11,141 nucleotides of DNA from the NCBI RefSeq assembly GCF_000701405.1, contig NZ_JNIV01000124.1:1-11141 (forward strand). The letters run 5' to 3'. The notes beneath the pieces are model-generated. The model did no database searches. It saw only the letters and a list, made by a program, of their open reading frames with translations, and was not told the origin of the DNA. Each line of letters starts with the position of its first letter. Position 1 is the stretch's first letter. Shown one piece after another: positions 6,446-11,141 of the stretch. The position numbers and the translations under genes are program-made. This stretch comes from Deinococcus marmoris DSM 12784. Lineage in GTDB: Bacteria > Deinococcota > Deinococci > Deinococcales > Deinococcaceae.

Positions 6446-6451
6446 TATGCT
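6446..6451 (+). promoter_or_regulatory. -10-like hexamer for ridA
   Basis: TATGCT, followed by CGGGGC and the ATG at 6458. It matches TANNNT at the 6-nt leaderless spacing. Confidence 0.55.
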
Positions 6452-6457
6452 CGGGGC

Positions 6458-6835
6458 ATGAAAGACATTGTCCAGACCGCCGACGCCCCCGCCGCCATCG
6501 GCCCCTACAGCCAGGCCGTCGTTTTCGGCAATCTGGTGGTCACCAGCGGTCAGATTCCGCTGACCCCCGGCGGCCAACTGGTGGAGGGCGGCATCACCGA
6601 GCAGACCGAGCAGGTCATGCAGAACCTGCGCGCTGTGCTGCGGGCTGCGGGCACCGATCTGGAGCGGGTGGTCAAGACCACCGTGTTCCTGGCCGATATG
6701 AACGAATTCGCCGACATGAACGCCGTTTACGAGCGCCATTTCACGGCCCCCGCCCCGGCCCGCAGCACCGTCCAGGTGGCCCGGCTGCCCCGCGACGTGC
6801 GCGTGGAAATCGAGGTTCTGGCCGAACTGCACTGA
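6458..6835 (+). CDS. ridA: RidA/YjgF family enamine/imine deaminase
   Basis: RidA proteins form trimers in the cytoplasm. They hydrolyse reactive enamine/imine intermediates such as 2-aminoacrylate, released by PLP-dependent dehydratases, and so protect PLP enzymes. The protein is 125 residues, the family length. Conserved features are the N-terminal APAAIGPYSQAV, the VTSGQIPL block, and the PARSTVQVARLPRDVRVEIEVLA C-terminus. Arg102 is the expected substrate-binding arginine (Arg105 in many homologues), and a conserved Glu lies in the VEIE motif. The ATG at 6458 is supported by family length and by the -10-like box 6 nt upstream. The gene stands alone, followed by a hairpin terminator, and converges on an SDR gene to which no pathway link is evident. 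Confidence 0.95.
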   Translation: MKDIVQTADAPAAIGPYSQAVVFGNLVVTSGQIPLTPGGQLVEGGITEQTEQVMQNLRAVLRAAGTDLERVVKTTVFLADMNEFADMNAVYERHFTAPAPARSTVQVARLPRDVRVEIEVLAELH

Positions 6836-6878
6836 TACCAATCAGAAATAGAGATCCAAACCTCCTGCGACAGAAAAT

Positions 6879-6913
6879 AGCCCCTCTCCTGTGAAGGCAG
6901 AGGGGGCTTTGTG
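6879..6913 (+). terminator. Candidate rho-independent terminator after ridA
   Basis: AGCCCCTCT (6879-6887) pairs with AGAGGGGGCT (6899-6908) with one bulged G, extended by CC/GG near the loop TGTGAA. A short T-containing run (TTTGTGT) follows. The position, 44 bp past ridA and before the convergent SDR gene, fits a terminator. The T-tract is weak. Confidence 0.55.
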
Positions 6914-6965
6914 TGACCCTGTAGGCGGGGGCGACGGGAAGGCCGCACCCCCGATCCAACTCATG

Positions 6966-7748
6966 CTACTCCAGCGTCTGAACACCGCCACCATTGACGA
7001 ATAGCGTCTGCCCACTGACCCAGCCCGAAATCGGCGCGGCAAAATACAGCACCGCCCCAGCGATGTCCTCCGGCTCGCCCAGGCGCTTGATGGGCGTGTG
7101 GGCCAGCATCTGCGCCTCAATCTCGGGGGTCAGGACGGTGGACAGGGCGTGGGTGCGCGTCGCGCCGGGGCCGACAGCATTGACGCGCACTTCCGGGCCA
7201 AAGTCCATCGCCAGATTGGCCGTCATATGGTTCAGCGCCGCCTTGGAGGACGCGTAGGCGCTGATGCTAGGGCTGCGGTTGATGCTGGCCATCGAGGTGA
7301 TGTTGATGACCGAGCCGTAGCCCGCGTCCTTCATCTGCGGCACGCACAGTTGGCACAGCCGCCACGCGCTGAAGACGTTGAGTTCAAAGACCCGCGCGAA
7401 GTCTTCCACGCTGATCTTGAAGGGGTTTTCGCGTCCCGCACCGCCGCCCCCGGCGTTATTCACCAGGATATGCAGGCCGCCCAGTTCGGCCACCGTGCGC
7501 TCCACCAGATTCACCAGGTCCGCGTCCACGGTCACGTTGCAGGCCACGGCGATGGCGCGGCCACCCGCCGCCGTGATCTCATCGGCCACCGCCTGCGCGT
7601 CGTCTGGCTTCAGGTCACTCACGGCCACTGCCGCACCCGCACCCGCCAGCATCAGCGCGGAGGCGCGGCCAATGCCGTTGCCGCCGCCGGTTACCACAGC
7701 CACCTTGCCGCCCAGCTCAAAAAGATTCGTTATGTCCTGTCCGTTCAT
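6966..7748 (-). CDS. SDR family NAD(P)-dependent oxidoreductase
   Basis: This 260-residue classical short-chain dehydrogenase/reductase has a Rossmann fold. The cofactor motif is TGGGNGIG (20-27). An Asp45 at the end of the second strand (VSDL) favours NAD(H) over NADP(H). The structural NNAG is at 97-100. The catalytic residues are Asn124, Ser152, Tyr165 and Lys169 (YASSK). The C-terminus VSGQTLFVNGGGVQ resembles that of 7-alpha-hydroxysteroid dehydrogenases, but the substrate cannot be fixed from sequence alone, and 3-oxoacyl-ACP reductase or sugar dehydrogenase activity is equally open. The ATG at 7748 is preferred to the GTG at 7760 because GGGAGG (7758-7753) sits just upstream and would otherwise lie inside the gene. 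The TAG stop is at 6968-6966. It diverges from rsmA. Confidence 0.9.
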   Translation of the reverse strand: MNGQDITNLFELGGKVAVVTGGGNGIGRASALMLAGAGAAVAVSDLKPDDAQAVADEITAAGGRAIAVACNVTVDADLVNLVERTVAELGGLHILVNNAGGGGAGRENPFKISVEDFARVFELNVFSAWRLCQLCVPQMKDAGYGSVINITSMASINRSPSISAYASSKAALNHMTANLAMDFGPEVRVNAVGPGATRTHALSTVLTPEIEAQMLAHTPIKRLGEPEDIAGAVLYFAAPISGWVSGQTLFVNGGGVQTLE

Positions 7749-7781
7749 CTTGCCTCCCACTGGCAGAACCAGTGTGTCCCG

Positions 7782-7787
7782 ACTGTA
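7782..7787 (-). promoter_or_regulatory. -10-like hexamer upstream of the SDR gene
   Basis: TACAGT on the minus strand, about 33 nt before the ATG, leaves room for a short leader containing the GGGAGG Shine-Dalgarno. No clear -35 box is seen, so the call is tentative. Confidence 0.35.
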
Positions 7788-7921
7788 ACGGAAGGTTTTC
7801 CAGAAACCGGAATGGGCAAGGGAGCATCAAGACTGGAGATGACACGCGCTGAAACTGAATGGGAAGGGTGAGAAACGGCGTCCAGCCCCGTGCGAGGCGC
7901 AGGGCGCGAACACGCGACGCG

Positions 7922-7937
7922 GCGCTGTTCGCAGCGC
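7922..7937. other. Perfect hairpin/palindrome just upstream of the rsmA -10 box
   Basis: GCGCTG (7922-7927) and CAGCGC (7932-7937) pair perfectly around TTCG. The structure ends 3 nt before TATACT, so it would occupy the -35/-10 spacer as DNA rather than being in the rsmA transcript. It may be an operator or chance in GC-rich sequence. Confidence 0.4.
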
Positions 7938-7940
7938 GGG

Positions 7941-7946
7941 TATACT
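7941..7946 (+). promoter_or_regulatory. -10 box of rsmA
   Basis: TATACT (5 of 6 to TATAAT) lies 52 nt before the ATG, giving a transcript with a leader and a Shine-Dalgarno sequence, unlike most genes here. No -35 match is seen at 17 bp. Confidence 0.5.
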
Positions 7947-7985
7947 GACGCGCCCCGACAGTCCATCTGCTCTGGCCCCCACCAC

Positions 7986-7989
7986 GGAG
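7986..7989 (+). promoter_or_regulatory. Ribosome binding site of rsmA
   Basis: GGAG lies 9 nt before the ATG at 7999. It is part of a 13-base sequence CCCCCACCACGGA (7976-7988) that recurs exactly at 8018-8030 inside the gene. Confidence 0.55.
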
Positions 7990-7998
7990 ATTTTTCCC

Positions 7999-8877
7999 AT
8001 GCCCGATGATCTGTCCTCCCCCACCACGGAACCGTCCACCCCCAGCGCCCCGCTGTACTCCCCCGCACGGGTGCGGGAACTGCTGACCCAGCACGGGTTG
8101 AAACCCACCAAGAGCCTGGGCCAGAATTTCCTGATCGACGGCAACATCCTGCGCGCCATTGCCGAGGCCGGACTGGCGGGCGGCCCGGCCCAGGGCACAC
8201 CCGTGCTGGAGGTCGGCCCCGGCCTGGGCGTCCTGACCCGCGAGATGGCCACGCGCGGCGCACAGGTCACGGCGCTGGAAAAAGACCAGAAACTGCGCCC
8301 GGTGTTGGCCGAGACGCTGGCAGGGTTGGACGTGAAGGTGGTCTGGGGCGACGCGCTGGAGTTCGACTATTCCTCGCTGCACCCCGGCACGCGCGTGATC
8401 GCCAACCTGCCGTATTACATCACCGGGGTGCTGCTGTCGCGCTTCATGCACGCGCCCGCCATCGTGTCGGCCACCGTGCTGGTGCAGAAGGAAGTGGGGC
8501 AGCGGCTGGCCTCCCGGCCCGGCGAGGACAACTACGGCTTTCTCACGGCTCTGGCCTCGCTGTACGGCACGGTCAAGCATGTGCGCGACGTGCCGAAAGG
8601 GGCGTTCTTTCCGGCCCCGGACGTGACCAGCAGCGTGATCCGACTGGACTTTGACCGCTCGCGGCCACCGCCGCCGCCCGCACTGCTGAAATTTGTGGAG
8701 GCAGCCCTGGCCCACCGCCGCAAAACGCTGCGGAACAACCTGCGGATGATCGGCCAGGACGGGGTGGCCATCGACGCAGCGTTGGAAGCAGGAAACCTGC
8801 GCCCGGACGTGCGTGCCGAGGACGTACCGCTGGACGCCCTGCGGGAATTGGCGCAGCGGCTGGGCGTGCTAGGGTAA
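7999..8877 (+). CDS. rsmA: 16S rRNA (adenine(1518)-N6/adenine(1519)-N6)-dimethyltransferase
   Basis: RsmA (KsgA) uses S-adenosylmethionine to dimethylate two adjacent adenines in helix 45 near the 3' end of 16S rRNA, late in 30S assembly. The protein is 292 residues. A low-complexity Pro/Ser/Thr N-terminal extension of about 20 residues precedes the family start. Recognisable motifs are SLGQNFL (39-45), the SAM loop EVGPGLGVLT (71-80), Glu94 in ALEKD for the ribose, Asp118 in GDAL for the adenine, and the catalytic NLPY (136-139). The C-terminal helical domain contains AHRRKTLRNNL. The ATG is supported by GGAG 9 nt upstream and TATACT further up. Starting further in, near residue 20, would fit the core family better, but no start codon with a ribosome site is seen there. 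The PfkB kinase gene follows 155 bp later. Confidence 0.95.
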   Translation: MPDDLSSPTTEPSTPSAPLYSPARVRELLTQHGLKPTKSLGQNFLIDGNILRAIAEAGLAGGPAQGTPVLEVGPGLGVLTREMATRGAQVTALEKDQKLRPVLAETLAGLDVKVVWGDALEFDYSSLHPGTRVIANLPYYITGVLLSRFMHAPAIVSATVLVQKEVGQRLASRPGEDNYGFLTALASLYGTVKHVRDVPKGAFFPAPDVTSSVIRLDFDRSRPPPPPALLKFVEAALAHRRKTLRNNLRMIGQDGVAIDAALEAGNLRPDVRAEDVPLDALRELAQRLGVLG

Positions 8878-8996
8878 CAGGTACGCTTCCACGCCCGTGA
8901 ACAGTCTGCCTGACCCCCTCCGTGACGGGGCCGCCCGCCTCTCATGTCCCGGTCTTTTAATGGCCCTGTGACCATCACCCCGCTCCACCACCGACC

Positions 8997-9002
8997 TATT
9001 CT
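8997..9002 (+). promoter_or_regulatory. Candidate -10 box of the PfkB kinase gene
   Basis: TATTCT lies about 30 nt before the TTG start, leaving a short leader with the GGAGG site. No -35 box at normal spacing is recognisable. Confidence 0.35.
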
Positions 9003-9007
9003 CAATA

Positions 9008-9025
9008 CGGGGTCCGCCCCGGAGG
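9008..9025 (+). promoter_or_regulatory. Shine-Dalgarno of the PfkB kinase gene, next to a GC hairpin
   Basis: GGAGG (9021-9025) lies 7 nt before the TTG at 9033 and fixes this non-ATG start. CGGGG (9008-9012) can pair with CCCCG (9017-9021) around TCCG, and the last G of the stem is the first G of the Shine-Dalgarno, so the hairpin could modulate translation. Confidence 0.5.
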
Positions 9026-9032
9026 TTTCCCC

Positions 9033-9977
9033 TTGAAGTTCTACGTAATCGGCGACGTGACCGTTGACCACCTGTACCACCTGAACAAGCTGCCCAGACC
9101 CGGCGAGGAGGTCACGCCCCTGCGCGCCAGCATGAAGCCCGGCGGCGCGGGCGGCACCATTGCCGTCACACTGGCCCGGCTGGGCCACACCGTGACGCTG
9201 GCCGCGTGTGTGGGCGACGATCCCTTTGCCGAATACGCCCTGAGCCGCGTGCGCGAGAGCGGCGTGAATGAGGCCGCCATCCAGCGCAGCGCCAGTCACC
9301 TGACCAGCACCATCACCCTGATGCAGACGGCAGACGGCCAGCGCACCATGATCAGCGACGGCGCGGCCAACCGCCAGCTCGATCCCTCCAAATTGAAGAA
9401 AAAGGATGTGGAGGCGTGCGACGCCCTGATCGTCAACGCCTACAGCCTGATCGAGGGGCCGCAGCGCGAGTTCACCTTGCAGGCCGTCGAGTACGCCCGC
9501 AGCGCCAAGAAACCTGTGCCCGTCTTTACCGATCTGGGCACGGGGGCGGTCAACAAGGTGGGCACCGGACTGCGTGAAGAGGCGCTGAATTCGGATTACC
9601 TGACCCTCAACCAGCACGAGTTGCAGGCGCTGACGGGCACCCGTTCGATCAGCGCGGCCCTCAAGCAACTGGGCGAGGCCGGGGCGCAGAAGGTGGTGGT
9701 CAAGGTGGGCAAGATGGGCAGCATCATCTGGACCCCCACCGAGACCGAACTGGTGGACGCCGTGCCGCCCGAGGGCGCGGTGGTGGATTCCACTGGCGCG
9801 GGCGACACCTTCACCGCCACCTTTGCCCACGCGATCCTGTCCGGGGGCAGCATGGCCGAGAGTGCCCGCGCCGCGAACGCCGCCGGAGCGCTGGCCGCCA
9901 CCGGCTTCGGCGCGCAGGAACATCCGATCACTGCCGCCGATCTGGCTGTGGCCGTTCCAAAGGCCAAGAAAAAATAG
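9033..9977 (+). CDS. PfkB-family carbohydrate/nucleoside kinase
   Basis: This 314-residue kinase of the ribokinase/PfkB superfamily transfers phosphate from ATP to a sugar or nucleoside hydroxyl. The N-terminal strand GDVTVDHLY (7-15) and the GGAGG loop (37-41) form the substrate site. NQHE (193-196) matches the NxxE motif that helps bind magnesium and phosphate. VDSTGAGDTFTATF (251-264) is PfkB signature 2, with Asp258 as the expected catalytic base and an anion hole at GAGD. The end is lysine-rich. The family cannot be resolved to ribokinase, fructokinase or adenosine kinase from sequence alone. The TTG start is accepted because GGAGG lies 7 nt upstream and the first residues KFYVIGDV match the family N-terminus. 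It is 155 bp after rsmA and ends at a strong terminator. Confidence 0.9.
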   Translation: MKFYVIGDVTVDHLYHLNKLPRPGEEVTPLRASMKPGGAGGTIAVTLARLGHTVTLAACVGDDPFAEYALSRVRESGVNEAAIQRSASHLTSTITLMQTADGQRTMISDGAANRQLDPSKLKKKDVEACDALIVNAYSLIEGPQREFTLQAVEYARSAKKPVPVFTDLGTGAVNKVGTGLREEALNSDYLTLNQHELQALTGTRSISAALKQLGEAGAQKVVVKVGKMGSIIWTPTETELVDAVPPEGAVVDSTGAGDTFTATFAHAILSGGSMAESARAANAAGALAATGFGAQEHPITAADLAVAVPKAKKK

Positions 9978-9997
9978 TTGTTCCCCTCACAAGCATT

Positions 9998-10031
9998 AAA
10001 AAAAGAGGCACCGACATCTTCTCGGTGCCTC
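9998..10031. terminator. Bidirectional intrinsic terminator
   Basis: GAGGCACCGA (10005-10014) pairs perfectly with TCGGTGCCTC (10022-10031) around a 7-nt loop. Seven A residues (9998-10004) precede it, so the minus strand reads hairpin then seven T: a strong terminator for the leftward gene at 10429-10046. On the plus strand the pyrimidine run after the stem (CCTTCTCTC) is weaker, but it may also end kinase transcription. Confidence 0.85.
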
Positions 10032-10045
10032 CCTTCTCTCTCAGC

Positions 10046-10429
10046 TCAGGCCCGCAGCGCTGGGAGGTCCGGCAGCACGCGCGTGATATACGGCTTCCAG
10101 CTCCCCGAAGGCTGGTTGCGCGGAATCGGCTGCCCGGCGTCGTTGACATAGACCATGCGGAAGCGCCAGCGCTTGACCTCCAGTTCCCCGGCCTCGCGGT
10201 AGTGCATTTCCACGTCCAGGTTGGTGGCGGCGGGGTCCGTATCGCGGGCGGCCAGCAGATTGAAATCGGTCAGTTTCTGGGTGCCGTACAGCTCTTTGGT
10301 GGCCTTGACGGTCTGCTTCCTGGGCGGCGTGCCGTGGACGGGCAGCAGCCGCGACATGCTGGAATAGTCCCGCTTCTGCCAGCAGGACAGGAATTCGGTC
10401 AGTGCCTGTTGCGGAGTGGGAGTATTCAT
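10046..10429 (-). CDS. Conserved-looking hypothetical protein, possibly NTF2/SnoaL-like
   Basis: This 127-residue soluble protein has no signal peptide or membrane segment. It opens with a helical stretch (PQQALTEFLSCWQKRDYSSMSRLL) like the first helix of NTF2-like or SnoaL-like domains, where a small protein begins with a short Ala/Leu-rich helix before a curved sheet. The later strands (DVEMHYREAGELEVKRWRFRMVYV) alternate hydrophobic and polar residues, as expected for that fold. The C-terminus has a Trp-containing GSWKPYI segment. The fold is a guess; no catalytic residues are recognisable. The ATG at 10429 has GATAAT 6 nt upstream with an extended TG, and the transcript ends at the strong terminator at 9998-10031, so it is a single-gene unit. 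Confidence 0.75.
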   Translation of the reverse strand: MNTPTPQQALTEFLSCWQKRDYSSMSRLLPVHGTPPRKQTVKATKELYGTQKLTDFNLLAARDTDPAATNLDVEMHYREAGELEVKRWRFRMVYVNDAGQPIPRNQPSGSWKPYITRVLPDLPALRA

Positions 10430-10435
10430 ACCGCC

Positions 10436-10441
10436 ATTATC
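10436..10441 (-). promoter_or_regulatory. Extended -10 box of the hypothetical gene
   Basis: GATAAT (5 of 6 to TATAAT) on the minus strand is preceded by TGA, giving an extended -10 TGn. It stands 6 nt before the ATG at 10429, the leaderless spacing. Confidence 0.6.
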
Positions 10442-10528
10442 TCAAATCCGGCCTCACGTTGCCTTGAGCGTTGTGGCGTATTCGGGGGGGTCGGCAAAAT
10501 GGCTCGGGGTGGGCCGATCTGGTCCCGC

Positions 10529-10534
10529 TAGATT
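10529..10534 (+). promoter_or_regulatory. -10-like hexamer for the cat gene
   Basis: TAGATT, followed by GCAGCG and the ATG at 10541. It matches TANNNT at the 6-nt leaderless spacing seen at seven other genes here, which suggests the gene was adapted to this host before it was broken. Confidence 0.5.
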
Positions 10535-10540
10535 GCAGCG

Positions 10541-10843
10541 ATGCTGCGTCCCCTTGACCTGACCGTCTGGCCCCGCCGCCAGATTTACCAGCACTTCCGG
10601 CAGAACCCCTGTACCTTCAACGTCACCGTTTCCGTGGACGTGACGGCGTTCAAGAGCAGTCTGAAAGAGGCGGGACTGCCCTTCGTCCCCGCCCTGATCT
10701 ACTGCATCTGCGCGGTGGTCAACCGGCTGCCCGCCCTGCGGATGGGCTTGATCGAGGGAGAACAGCCCGGCGTCTGGGACAGCGTTTTGCCCCTCTACAC
10801 GGTCTTTCACCCGGAGACAGAGACTTTCTCGGCCCTGTGGACC
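10541..10843 (+). pseudogene. cat: Chloramphenicol acetyltransferase (CatA-type), truncated by an IS
   Basis: The first about 101 residues follow CatA closely: TVWPRRQIYQHFRQ, FNVTVSVDVTAFKSSLK, PALIYCICAVVNRLPALRMGL, VWDSVLPLYTVFHPETETFSALWT. CatA transfers an acetyl group from acetyl-CoA to the 3-hydroxyl of chloramphenicol as a trimer. Homology stops abruptly after the codon for Thr101 (10841-10843). The open frame continues to 10972, but those about 42 residues are antisense to the inserted transposase and unrelated to CatA. The catalytic His motif (HHxxxDG, in the last third of the family) is absent, so this fragment should be inactive. The rest of the gene may lie beyond the IS, outside the window. 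A less specific CAT-fold acyltransferase is possible, but the TETFSxLW block argues for CatA. Confidence 0.8.
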
Positions 10844-11141
10844 AAGAGTTTCCAGTCCTGCGCCACACTGCGTCTCAAACAGCCTCCAACAGTGGTGAAC
10901 CAGGAAAAAGTGCGGTCAGGACGAACTTACGGTGTTCTTGGGCCGCCAGATGCTGTGCAGCACGCCATGTGAGTTCGGGATCTCGTTTTCTGACCTCCAG
11001 GACGGCATGAAAGGCTTGAACCACCAGAAAGGCCCAGTTTCGGTGTGCCTGGATGTCACGGTAACGGCACTGGCCGAAACTCAAGTTCTGTTTAACAAGG
11101 CGGTGAATGACTTCGATCCCCCAGCGGGCTTTCCAAGCCCG
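10844..11141 (-). mobile_element. End of an IS4-like insertion sequence inside the cat gene
   Basis: Loss of CatA homology at 10843 and a transposase stop on the opposite strand about 31 bp further in locate the end of an insertion sequence here, to within a few bases. The element runs off the right edge. Its terminal repeat would start near AAGAGTTTCCAGTCC, and neither the partner end nor a target duplication can be seen. The exact junction is inferred from where the CatA reading ends. Confidence 0.7.
10875..11141 (-). CDS. IS4-superfamily transposase, C-terminal fragment (partial at the window end)
   Basis: The frame is open from the right edge (11141) to the TGA at 10877-10875, giving about 88 residues. 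Near its start is WKARWGIEVIHRLVK, which fits the IS4-family spacing Y-x2-R-x3-E-x6-K with Trp in place of Tyr. The Glu would be the third catalytic residue of the DDE triad. It is followed by KQNLSFGQCRYRDIQAH, typical of IS4/IS701-like transposases. The N-terminal part and first two Asp residues are outside the window. A start at the internal TTG (11084) would remove the catalytic Glu and is not real. Assignment to IS4 rather than IS701 or ISH3 is uncertain. Confidence 0.75.
   Translation of the reverse strand, partial: RAWKARWGIEVIHRLVKQNLSFGQCRYRDIQAHRNWAFLVVQAFHAVLEVRKRDPELTWRAAQHLAAQEHRKFVLTALFPGSPLLEAV

Noticed and set aside
6926..6953. CGGGGG/CCCCCG inverted repeat as terminator of the SDR gene
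   Set aside because: The 6-bp stem is perfect, but the loop is 16 nt and no T-tract follows on the minus strand; it is likely GC-rich chance pairing.
8532..9923. Minus-strand ORF of 463 codons spanning rsmA and the PfkB gene
   Set aside because: Both genes beneath it are clear on the other strand; the antisense product is Gly/Arg/His/Gln-rich without motifs, as expected for GC-rich antisense frames. The same holds for 1785-2720(-), 3847-4563(+), 5455-6195(-), 7098-7871(+) and 7717-8715(-).
10844..10972. Natural C-terminus of the Cat-like protein (frame continues to 10972)
   Set aside because: These codons are antisense to the transposase frame at 10875-11141 and have no CatA similarity, so the frame is an insertion artefact.
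1..11141. Composite transposon bounded by two insertion sequences
   Set aside because: The two edge elements belong to different families (IS5/IS427-like and IS4-like) and the genes between them are ordinary housekeeping genes, so the interval is not a mobilised unit.
1..11141. CRISPR array, tRNA or rRNA gene, prophage or defence system
   Set aside because: No regularly spaced repeats, no cloverleaf with a T-loop consensus, and no proteins of such systems were found on either strand.

Overview
The window is GC-rich bacterial chromosome that looks like Deinococcus. Three things suggest this: the high-GC codon use, a GatA (tRNA-dependent amidotransferase) gene standing apart from gatB and gatC, and eight start codons with a -10-like hexamer 6-8 nt upstream. 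The last leaves no room for a 5' UTR and is the leaderless-mRNA layout known from Deinococcus. The genus is an inference from composition and layout, not a database match.

Layout. The left edge (1-292) is the 3' end of an IS5-family element. A two-gene minus-strand unit follows: a small membrane protein gene (1506-1123) overlapping by 4 bp an RsuA/RluB-type rRNA pseudouridine synthase gene (1126-365). Then come a plus-strand lipoprotein of unknown function (1689-2174) and truB (2220-3146). truB converges on gatA (4752-3289) across a structured repeat. Divergent from gatA is a membrane-anchored PP2C-type Ser/Thr phosphatase (5089-6174). A candidate 220-bp repeat bounded by inverted repeats separates it from ridA (6458-6835). 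A terminator lies between ridA and a convergent SDR dehydrogenase gene (7748-6966). rsmA/ksgA (7999-8877) and a PfkB-family sugar kinase (9033-9977) follow on the plus strand. A strong bidirectional terminator separates the kinase from a minus-strand hypothetical gene (10429-10046). The right edge holds the first ~101 codons of a chloramphenicol acetyltransferase (CatA-type) gene, cut by the end of a second, IS4-like element whose transposase C-terminus runs off the window on the minus strand.

Functionally this is mostly translation and RNA housekeeping (two pseudouridine synthases, the 16S dimethyltransferase and GatA) mixed with metabolism (RidA, SDR, PfkB) and signalling (PP2C). The genes are largely separate transcription units, each with its own start-proximal promoter. 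I found no defence island, CRISPR array, prophage or other clearly new system. The points most worth a second look are the IS-broken cat gene, a Thr in place of the cis-Ser of the GatA triad, the repeat element at 6175-6394, and the dense leaderless-promoter pattern.
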